DNA of 64,000 nt, from positions 62,001-126,000 of the forward strand of contig NZ_PUJW01000001.1 in NCBI RefSeq assembly GCF_011189575.1. Reading direction: 5' to 3'. Made by a program: the position numbers and the translations under genes. The notes beneath the pieces are model-generated. The model was not told the origin of the DNA. It searched no databases and saw nothing but the letters and a program-made list of their open reading frames with translations. Positions 56,869 to 64,000 of the stretch are shown in pieces. How positions within the stretch are numbered: position 1 is the stretch's first letter; every line of letters begins with the position of its first letter. The stretch is from Photorhabdus cinerea (GTDB lineage: Bacteria > Pseudomonadota > Gammaproteobacteria > Enterobacterales > Enterobacteriaceae).

Positions 56869-59401
56869 TATTTTTGCCGAAGAGATCGCGTCAGTTGAAC
56901 ATCAGGTTGCACGTTATACTGTGATATCACAGTCGTTACCGGCCCCGGATTGTTACCTGCTGGCGTTTGCGTTGTCGCGGCATTGGCTGGTGGTGAACGA
57001 GGGCAAAACAGCCGTCGATGAAGTGGTTAAGCAGCTGAAACAGCAGGGCCAGCAGGTGTCGGTACTGACTCTGGGAGCGGGTATAGCAAGAAATGAAAAA
57101 TGTGCCAAAACTACCAGATACTACGTTCTGAACTGCGCTGATGAAGCCACATTAGATGTGGTAATCAGTGAAATTGAACAGGAGCAGGGGCAGATCGATG
57201 GCGTGATCTACCTTCAGTCGCCACGGCAGAGCGTGAAAACACTGCCTAAGGTATTCAGCGCGCAGGGTTATCTCTCGATTGAAACCACGTTCCTGTTGGC
57301 TAAGCGTTTGCAGGGCAGTTTGAACTGTGATGAAAACCACGTGGGTTACTTCTTTGTCGTCGTCCGAGGGGATGGTGCACTGTCAACATCGGACAACAAT
57401 GGGCTGTCTGAGGTGGTTGCCAGCGGGATCAGCGGCTTGACCAAATCACTAAATATTGAGTGGAAAAACGTATTCTGCCGTACTCTCGACATCGACGTTT
57501 GGGTGGAACCGAGTGATGTTGCTCAGATCCTGATTGAAGAACTACAGGATAGCTGTACCGATTTGGCTGAAGTTGGTCGTGGTGTGAATGGCGAGCGGAT
57601 GACGTTGGTGCTGACGCCTGCTACGAAGGCACCCGTTGATGCACCACTCTTGGTCAGCCGTGAAGATGTTTTTGTGGTGACCGGCGGGGGACGCGGCATC
57701 ACGGCTCAATGTGTCATTGAGATAGCCAAACGCAGTCAGGCACGTTTTATCCTATTGGGAAGAACTGATTTAGATGCGCCTTTGCCAACGTGGGCACAGG
57801 GTACCACTACGCTCGATGAGCGCAAGGTAGCCGCGATTGCTTATCTACGATCCCAGCAGCTCCAGCCTACGCCGGTGAAGATCGACACTATGCTGAGTGG
57901 GTTGGTACATGCTGATGAGATTCACCAAACTTTGCTAGAGATTATGCAGGTTGGAGGCAAAGCCCGTTACCTGCACTGTGATATTACTGATGTGCTGCAG
58001 GTTGCGTCGGCGATTGCTGAGGCACAACAGGCATTTGGACCAGTGACCGGTATCATTCACGGCGCTGGCAACCTGGCGGACAAGTTTATTGAGAAGAAAA
58101 CGCTGGATGATTTACGCTCGGTGTTTGACGCTAAGATCAAAGGGTTAGAAAACCTGTGCCGGGTTGTGGATATCGCTAGCTTGCGCCATGTGGTGCTGTT
58201 TTCATCCGTTGTTGGTTATTTTGGCAATGCCGGGCAAACCGACTATGCGATGGCCAATGAAACCCTGAATAAATTTGCTTACTTGCCGCTGAAAGGAGAC
58301 AACAGCCTAGTCATCCGTGCCGTCAACTGGGGACCGTGGGACGGAGGTATGGTCAACGACACATTAAGACGCGCTTATAGCGCCCGCGACATAGTGATCA
58401 TTCCTGGTAGCGTGGGAACCCGCTATTTCGTACAGGAGTTTATTGATACTGAGTCTAAGCAGGTGATTGTTGGTGGTGAAAACTACAAGGTTATGCATCG
58501 AGTAAAATCACTGCCGGATGTGGAGCAAGTTAAGCGTTTTCTAACGCTGCAAGCCAACCCATTCCTGTATCACTATGTTATCAACGACAACTCGGTATTG
58601 CCTGCCACCGCAGCTATCAGCTGGATGACGCGTATCTGTGAAGAGCGTTTTCCAGGCTACCAGCTTCAGGACGTGGTGGATTTCAGTGTATTGCAGGGGA
58701 TTGTGTTTGATGGTACCCAGCCTGGCGACTACACCGCAGTGTTGACGCCCAACTGTAGCTATGTACGCGGGGATGAGAGGCTGGTGGTAGATATTGCCAT
58801 CACTAGTCAGCAGGAAAAAGGCATGATCAAACACTATCAGGCCACGCTATTCCTCTCCATCCACTGCCGGGCTACGGTCTGCGAAGAGTTTCGTACCGAT
58901 TTGAACACTCAGATTGCCCAGACGTATCCTTTATACGGTGATATGCGTCAGGGCAGTATGTTGTTCCACGGCAGCATATTTCAGGGAATACGTCAGGTTA
59001 TCCATATTGATGATCAATATCTGATATTGAAATGCCGACTGGATGACATAGCGCCTGAATTACAGGGACAATTCCCGGTTAATTCCTTCAACCTGTTTAT
59101 TAATGATGTTGCTTTGCAATTGCCCTTATTCTGGCTAATGCAACGCTTTGATGAAGCAGGTTTGCCATGCGCAATTGGTAAAATTGAACAATATGCTACC
59201 TTGACATTTGGTGAGGAATTCTATGCCGCTATGCGAATTAATACCAAAACTGCCCGAGAGCTGGTTGCCGATATTACCTTACATAACTCAATGGGGAATA
59301 TTTACAGCCGCTTGCATAATGTCAAATTTACCGTCTCGGCTGCGTTGAGGGAATTATTCACCCAAACCGACTCGAAACAGGTGGAAAAAAACACAAGCTA
59401 A
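56828..59401 (+). CDS. PfaA-like PUFA/polyketide synthase, KR-DH part
   Basis: About 857 residues in the -1 frame relative to the KS-AT-ACP gene; the frame is open back to 56708. If translated alone it would start at TTG 56828 or ATG 56852, neither with a proper ribosome site. The N-terminal structural half of a ketoreductase (about 1-260) is followed by the catalytic half: VVTGGGRGITAQ for NADPH, IIHGAGNLAD, and LFSSVVGYFG with YAMANE (Ser and Tyr). From ~570 a dehydratase-like hotdog region follows. Its expected His-x3-Gly-x4-Pro site reads YVINDNSVLP, with Tyr and Asp in place of His and Gly, so it may be inactive. In canonical PfaA this part is fused to the C-terminus of KS-AT-ACP. Confidence 0.85.
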   Translation: MAESQLSVMPAVQPIFAEEIASVEHQVARYTVISQSLPAPDCYLLAFALSRHWLVVNEGKTAVDEVVKQLKQQGQQVSVLTLGAGIARNEKCAKTTRYYVLNCADEATLDVVISEIEQEQGQIDGVIYLQSPRQSVKTLPKVFSAQGYLSIETTFLLAKRLQGSLNCDENHVGYFFVVVRGDGALSTSDNNGLSEVVASGISGLTKSLNIEWKNVFCRTLDIDVWVEPSDVAQILIEELQDSCTDLAEVGRGVNGERMTLVLTPATKAPVDAPLLVSREDVFVVTGGGRGITAQCVIEIAKRSQARFILLGRTDLDAPLPTWAQGTTTLDERKVAAIAYLRSQQLQPTPVKIDTMLSGLVHADEIHQTLLEIMQVGGKARYLHCDITDVLQVASAIAEAQQAFGPVTGIIHGAGNLADKFIEKKTLDDLRSVFDAKIKGLENLCRVVDIASLRHVVLFSSVVGYFGNAGQTDYAMANETLNKFAYLPLKGDNSLVIRAVNWGPWDGGMVNDTLRRAYSARDIVIIPGSVGTRYFVQEFIDTESKQVIVGGENYKVMHRVKSLPDVEQVKRFLTLQANPFLYHYVINDNSVLPATAAISWMTRICEERFPGYQLQDVVDFSVLQGIVFDGTQPGDYTAVLTPNCSYVRGDERLVVDIAITSQQEKGMIKHYQATLFLSIHCRATVCEEFRTDLNTQIAQTYPLYGDMRQGSMLFHGSIFQGIRQVIHIDDQYLILKCRLDDIAPELQGQFPVNSFNLFINDVALQLPLFWLMQRFDEAGLPCAIGKIEQYATLTFGEEFYAAMRINTKTARELVADITLHNSMGNIYSRLHNVKFTVSAALRELFTQTDSKQVEKNTS

Positions 59402-59493
59402 TCTTTCCGGGTAAAACGAAATCAGTCTGGTATGCACCTGAGGGCAGCCGTTGCGCTCAGGAAAATTTTGTCATGCTTAGGAGTTACTCTGTC

Positions 59494-62400
59494 ATGGAAA
59501 ATATTGCCATTGTGGGGTTGGGTTGTCTGTTTCCTGAGGCAGATACCATTGAAAAATACTGGGAAAACCTTTGCCTGAGAAATGATAGTGCAACCCCGCT
59601 GTCTGCTAAGGAACTCGGTGTCGATCCTGCACTTTATTATCATCCCATTTCAGGCACTGTTGATAAAATAAACTATAACCGAAATGGGCATATTCGCGAT
59701 TTTCACTTTGATGCGAAAGGCTATGCGCTACCTGAGAATGAAATACTTGCTTTGGATAATTTGTTTAAATGGACGATTTATGCAGCTGCAAAAGCGCTGA
59801 ATGATAGTGGATATCGAGATAAGCAAGCCGTGTTAAAAAAGACAGGGTTGTTAATTGGTAACATAGGTATGCCGACGCACAGCGGTAAACGTTTGATGAG
59901 TCCGTTTTACCATCGTTTATTAACGCCATATGTCCAGCAATTAATTGGACGTCCTGATTTCGGCTTTGATCAATTTTGGCCGGAAGAGGTGCATTCAGAC
60001 CTTAACCTGATAACCGGTGGACATAATGCCACCATCGCTGCTCAGGCATTGGGCTTGCAGGGGCCGAGTTATGCTCTGGATGCCGCCTGTTCATCGGCGC
60101 TTTACGCGATAAAAATGGCGGCGGATTACCTTGCCAGCGGCAAGGCAGAGATGATGCTGGCCGGTGCTGTTTGCCATGCCGACCATATCTATGTTAACCA
60201 AGGGTTTAATGTTTTGCGGGCTTTCCCGGACGGTGGTGCCTCGGTGCCTTTTGACCGCACTTCTGAAGGGTTGAAAGCCGGTGAAGGGGCTGGCATTGTG
60301 GCGATTAAACGCTATACCGATGCCATTCGCGACAATGACAAAATTTATGGCGTAATTGAATCGATTGGTTTATCCAATGATGCTGGTGCCAAGCATATTT
60401 TGGTACCAGACATCAACGGGCAGCGATTGGCACTGGAGCGTGCCTACCGCAACAGCAGCCCGGAGATCGACTACCTCGAGTGCCACGCTACCGGCACTCC
60501 GGTAGGAGATCAAATCGAATTGGCGACGGTCGAAGCCTTCTTTGATGGCGTGAAAAAGAGGCCACTATTGGGGGCTAACAAGGCCAACAATGGCCACATG
60601 CTGACGGCATCTGGCATGGGTAGCCTGTTGAAGGTGATCCTGGCCATGCAGCACGATTTGATTCCAGCGACCCTTGGCGTTCAGCAACTGGTAACTACGC
60701 CGGCCAGTCAGATTGGTTTGGAACATGTGGTCCGTAGTGCTCAGCCGTGGCCTGCCAATGGCCGACCAAAGCGCGCTGGGATTAATGCGTTCGGCTTCGG
60801 CGGTGTCAATGCTCATATGGTGATCAGTGAAGATCATCCACGGCTGCGTGCTACACAAAGCGAATCCTGGCGTCCGCTGGCGCTTGAGCCTCTGGCGCTG
60901 GTGGGTGTGGGCGTACACTTGGCGCAGACGGAAGATACCGATACCTTGGATCAAGTGGTACAGCAGGGGACACAGCATTTGTATCCATTGCCGCTAACGC
61001 GTTGGCAGGGTATCGAACAGCGAGCTGATGTGTTGGCGATGCGTGGGGTAGAACAACCGCCGCTTGGCTCCTACATTGAGAAATTTGAATTCGATTGCAA
61101 ACGTTTCAAACTACCACCGAATGTAGTCAGTCCATATCTGCTTTCCCATTTGTTTTTATTGCCAGTGGCCGAGCGAGCTTTTTTCGATGCGGGTTATGCG
61201 CTGGATGGCAGTAAACGTAACATTGCCGTGATTGTGGCCGGTGGGGTGGACTATGGCAGCCTGCGTAGTCAGGCGCGCAATGAAATTGGCTGGCAATTGG
61301 AACAAAGTCTGCGCAGCCATGGCATCGAATTACCTGATACCGATGTGCAGGCGTTACAAACCATCCTGAAGGATAGTCTATGCCTAACTCCGTATCCTGA
61401 AGGCATTACCGGGGGGATTGGTAACGTGGTAGCGAGTCGGCTTGCCGCACATCTGCACCTGAATGGCCCGGTGTTTTCGTTGTACAGCGAAGAAAGTGCG
61501 CCGTTCAAAGCTTTTGAGTTGGCACAATTTTTACTCGCCCGCCAACAGGTCGAGGCCGTGATTGTTGCCAGCTGTAGTTTTGCCGGCGGGGTGGAAAATG
61601 TCCTATGGGATCATCAGTCATGTCAGGCAAATCAGGCGGTGGGAGATGGTGGCGGTGTCGTGGTACTGCGGCGTGAACAGGATGCTCTGCGTGAGTCCAC
61701 CCCTATTTATGCCGTGGTTGAAGGTCTGGCAATCGGTCATGCGGTGGATAGCCAACTGGCGTTTAGAATCGATGAAGATGAGATGATTGCGGCGGCGGTG
61801 CAGGGACTGGCGGCAGCGGGTTGCACAGCGGAACAGATCGACTACATTGAAGTTTACGCCGGTGGCCGGCCTGATGAGATTGCCACCGAGTTGGCTGCAT
61901 TGGACTGGGTGTATGCCTCGCCGCAGCGTCAGGTACCGCTGACCCTCGGTACATTGAAGGCGCACTATGGTCATCTGTCGGCGGCTAATGGTTTGTTGGG
62001 AATTATCAAGGTAGCGTTGCAACTAACCCAGCGTTATCTGCCGGCGTTGCCCGATTATGCACAATCCACTCAGTTGGTGTATAACGCCGGAGATCATTTT
62101 TCCCTGCCAAGGCAAACACAGTTCTGGTCACAACCGGCACAGGGATTGCGGCGTGCGGCGATCAACCATATTGGTATTGACCGTGCTTATAGTCATATGA
62201 TCCTGAGCGAACCACAGAATGGCGTCCGCGCCCGGCCCGCGAAAGCCACAGCACCGGCTACGGAGGGGTTGAAAGTCACGGTTTATACCGCCGGGGAGAA
62301 AACGCTGGTTGATTTCATTATCAATGAGACTAATCTGGCACGCTTCTCCGGCGCGGTGAATATCGCGACGAACCCTGATACTCAGATAATCCCTGCGGCT

Positions 62401-63744
62401 ACTGTGCTTAAGTACCTGGTGCGCAATGCGCAAACTCAATTGCAGTATCTGCGCCTTGAACACTCCTATTATCAGTTAATTAATCTTATCCTCAATGAGC
62501 ATCCTCCCGCTGCCAGTGTGCCATTGTTTGATGAGCGTCAGATTATTGAACTGACTGACGGTTTAGTGTCGAATGTGCTGGGAGCTGAGTATGCCAAGGT
62601 GGATTGTTATCCGGTACGTACCCGCATGCCATCTCCACCTTACCTGTTTGTCTCGCGCATTACCGCATTGTCAGCGGTTAAGGATCGGCTTGAGCCTTGC
62701 TACATTGAGTGGGAGTACGACATTCCTGTTGATGCTTGGTATGTGGTGGACGGTAAGGCTCCGGATTTTATCGTCCTGGAATCGTCCCACGCGCTGATAG
62801 TGGCTTTCACCGTCATCGGCTGCGACCATCTATTCAAAGGGCAATTGGGTTACCGTGCGGTAGACAGCCAAACTACTGTATACAGCGAGATGCCGAAGGT
62901 GGGCGAGGTGTTGCGTGGCCGGGTCGATATTAAGTCCTGCGTGCGCGCTGGAGGCATGGTCTTAATTGCCTATGAATACTACTGCTACGTCGGTGAGCGT
63001 CTGGTGTTAAAACAGGAGGCTAACTCGGGCTTCTTCACTATGCGCGACATTGCCAAAGTCAGGCAGATAGATACCGCGCCGTATTTTGCCGCAGCAAAAC
63101 TGGCCAAGCCCTTCACTCCGCCGCTGCGTTGTCAGCGCCAACGCTTTGACGAACAGCATATTAACGCCCTGATGCAAGGGGACCTCGCCACCTGTTTTGG
63201 CCCGCAATATGCTTTTGAAGGTGCTGGCAGACTTTTTGCGCCACATTCACGCATGCTTAGCCGGGTACTGGATGTTGACCTGTCCGGCGGGCCTTTTGGC
63301 TTGGGGGAGGTGATCGGTGAAGTGGATATTGATCCCGAACATTGGGTATTCGAGGTGCATTTCAAGAACGATCCGATCATGCCAGCCACGTTATTGGTTG
63401 AAGGCTGTGAACAACTGATGCAGTTCTACCTATATTATCTGGGGCTGGAGTCGCAAAGCGATTTGGTCTCCCAAACACTGTATAACCTTCAGTACAGCGC
63501 CAAATTCCGTAGTGAAGTAAAGCGTGAACGCGACGTATTACGTTATCGTCTGACCTGTAAATCGATTGATGCACAGTACCAAGATAATAGCACCACCTTG
63601 ACGGCTATCTCGCTGATCTTTATTGCTGAAATCATCTATCGCGGCAACGTCATTGGTTTGTGCGATAACCTGGGGGTAGGCTTTACCCGGCGCCTGTCTC
63701 TGCCTTCCACTTCTTCTACAATGTTGTTGACACAGGGAGCATGA
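59494..63744 (+). CDS. PfaC-like PUFA synthase subunit, KS-CLF-DH-DH
   Basis: About 1416 residues. ATG 59494 is chosen because AGGAG (59479-59483) lies 10 nt upstream; ATG 59473 lies before that site. The first ketosynthase (about 1-455) has Cys199 in DAACSSAL, HATGTPVGD and NNGHML. A second ketosynthase-like domain (about 460-900) lacks the Cys (VASCSFAGG region, no active-site pattern) and acts as chain-length factor. Two FabA-type hotdog dehydratase domains follow, about 1000-1180 (EWEYDIPVDAWYVVDG) and 1190-1400 (VHFKNDPIMPATLLVEG with His1289). KS-CLF-DH-DH is the standard PfaC layout. These domains introduce the double bonds or partly reduced units of the chain. The stop is followed after 4 nt by the pfaD-like start. 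Confidence 0.9.
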   Translation: MENIAIVGLGCLFPEADTIEKYWENLCLRNDSATPLSAKELGVDPALYYHPISGTVDKINYNRNGHIRDFHFDAKGYALPENEILALDNLFKWTIYAAAKALNDSGYRDKQAVLKKTGLLIGNIGMPTHSGKRLMSPFYHRLLTPYVQQLIGRPDFGFDQFWPEEVHSDLNLITGGHNATIAAQALGLQGPSYALDAACSSALYAIKMAADYLASGKAEMMLAGAVCHADHIYVNQGFNVLRAFPDGGASVPFDRTSEGLKAGEGAGIVAIKRYTDAIRDNDKIYGVIESIGLSNDAGAKHILVPDINGQRLALERAYRNSSPEIDYLECHATGTPVGDQIELATVEAFFDGVKKRPLLGANKANNGHMLTASGMGSLLKVILAMQHDLIPATLGVQQLVTTPASQIGLEHVVRSAQPWPANGRPKRAGINAFGFGGVNAHMVISEDHPRLRATQSESWRPLALEPLALVGVGVHLAQTEDTDTLDQVVQQGTQHLYPLPLTRWQGIEQRADVLAMRGVEQPPLGSYIEKFEFDCKRFKLPPNVVSPYLLSHLFLLPVAERAFFDAGYALDGSKRNIAVIVAGGVDYGSLRSQARNEIGWQLEQSLRSHGIELPDTDVQALQTILKDSLCLTPYPEGITGGIGNVVASRLAAHLHLNGPVFSLYSEESAPFKAFELAQFLLARQQVEAVIVASCSFAGGVENVLWDHQSCQANQAVGDGGGVVVLRREQDALRESTPIYAVVEGLAIGHAVDSQLAFRIDEDEMIAAAVQGLAAAGCTAEQIDYIEVYAGGRPDEIATELAALDWVYASPQRQVPLTLGTLKAHYGHLSAANGLLGIIKVALQLTQRYLPALPDYAQSTQLVYNAGDHFSLPRQTQFWSQPAQGLRRAAINHIGIDRAYSHMILSEPQNGVRARPAKATAPATEGLKVTVYTAGEKTLVDFIINETNLARFSGAVNIATNPDTQIIPAATVLKYLVRNAQTQLQYLRLEHSYYQLINLILNEHPPAASVPLFDERQIIELTDGLVSNVLGAEYAKVDCYPVRTRMPSPPYLFVSRITALSAVKDRLEPCYIEWEYDIPVDAWYVVDGKAPDFIVLESSHALIVAFTVIGCDHLFKGQLGYRAVDSQTTVYSEMPKVGEVLRGRVDIKSCVRAGGMVLIAYEYYCYVGERLVLKQEANSGFFTMRDIAKVRQIDTAPYFAAAKLAKPFTPPLRCQRQRFDEQHINALMQGDLATCFGPQYAFEGAGRLFAPHSRMLSRVLDVDLSGGPFGLGEVIGEVDIDPEHWVFEVHFKNDPIMPATLLVEGCEQLMQFYLYYLGLESQSDLVSQTLYNLQYSAKFRSEVKRERDVLRYRLTCKSIDAQYQDNSTTLTAISLIFIAEIIYRGNVIGLCDNLGVGFTRRLSLPSTSSTMLLTQGA

Positions 63745-63748
63745 AAAA

Positions 63749-64000
63749 ATGCGTTATCGTTTGTCTGTTAACCAATCCGCTAGCCAACGCCCAGCGTCTG
63801 CGCTGCCGCTGGGTTCCGCCAGTTTGTATGATCTTGACCACGCTCTGCAAGTAGTGCAATTAGGTGACGGGGTGGCGCTGTTACCGGCTAGTGAGCCACT
63901 TCCCTCCGAGCAGGCGGTTGTGCTCGGCATGTTACCGGCGGTAACGGAAGTCGATTTGGGGGATGATAGCTTCCGCCGGGATTATGGTGTACGCCTGGCC
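63749..64000 (+). CDS. PfaD-like trans-acting enoyl reductase, 5' end
   Basis: 84 codons before the window ends. The start is ATG 63749; the earlier ATG at 63741 runs into a stop. The N-terminus ends with LGDDSFRRDYGVRLA, the segment that in PfaD proteins leads into the flavin-dependent (2-nitropropane-dioxygenase-like) barrel (typical YxxGAMANGIAS follows outside the window). It would reduce enoyl intermediates on the carrier protein. The gene order pfaA-pfaC-pfaD supports the call. Confidence 0.75.
   Translation, partial: MRYRLSVNQSASQRPASALPLGSASLYDLDHALQVVQLGDGVALLPASEPLPSEQAVVLGMLPAVTEVDLGDDSFRRDYGVRLA

Noticed and set aside
1..64000. tRNA genes, rRNA genes, CRISPR arrays, complete insertion sequences
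   Set aside because: I looked for cloverleaf-like ends, regularly spaced repeats and transposase motifs and saw none. A tRNA-linked island border, as in other tcd loci, is not visible here.

Overview
The window looks like a Photorhabdus chromosome segment (Enterobacterales, entomopathogenic nematode symbiont). The evidence is a photobactin-type catechol siderophore locus, two very large TcdA-type toxin-complex genes with a TcdB partner, a TpsA/CDI-type polymorphic toxin, and a PUFA-synthase-like megasynthase cluster. All family assignments come from reading protein motifs; no database search was run.

Layout. Positions 2-2425 hold the 3' part of a siderophore NRPS (C-terminal condensation/cyclization part, adenylation, carrier-like end). 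A contact-dependent-inhibition-like island (about 2.5-9.5 kb) interrupts the siderophore locus. It contains a collapsed TpsB transporter remnant, a TpsA exoprotein broken by a G9-tract frameshift and an amber codon, a nuclease-like C-terminal toxin, an immunity candidate, and a duplicated pre-toxin stump. Almost identical terminator hairpins flank the island. Positions 9.6-26 kb carry the rest of the siderophore system: a VibH-like amide synthase on the minus strand, then a periplasmic binding protein, two permeases, a TonB receptor, a VibF-like C-PCP-C protein, an ABC ATPase and entCEBA. Fur-box-like sites lie in the two main intergenic regions.

Positions 26.1-47.5 kb form a minus-strand Tc toxin island: two tandem tcdA paralogues, tcdB, a holin-like gene and a truncated tccC. 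Scraps of tcdA and tpsA are fused at its upstream edge. Positions 47.5-51.5 kb carry a POT-family peptide permease and hpaBC. A 1.2 kb AT-rich gap with one frame-disrupted small membrane ORF follows.

Positions 52.7-64.0 kb hold a pfaA-pfaC-pfaD-like synthase running off the window. Its single acyl carrier domain and KS-CLF-DH-DH partner resemble the polyamine-forming synthases of the zeamine/fabclavine type more than EPA/DHA synthases. The most notable signal is here. The pfaA-like gene is split into two reading frames that overlap at a canonical A AAA AAG heptamer, in the correct phase, followed 4 nt later by a 12-bp stem. This is a textbook layout for programmed -1 ribosomal frameshifting, which would fuse KS-AT-ACP to KR-DH.
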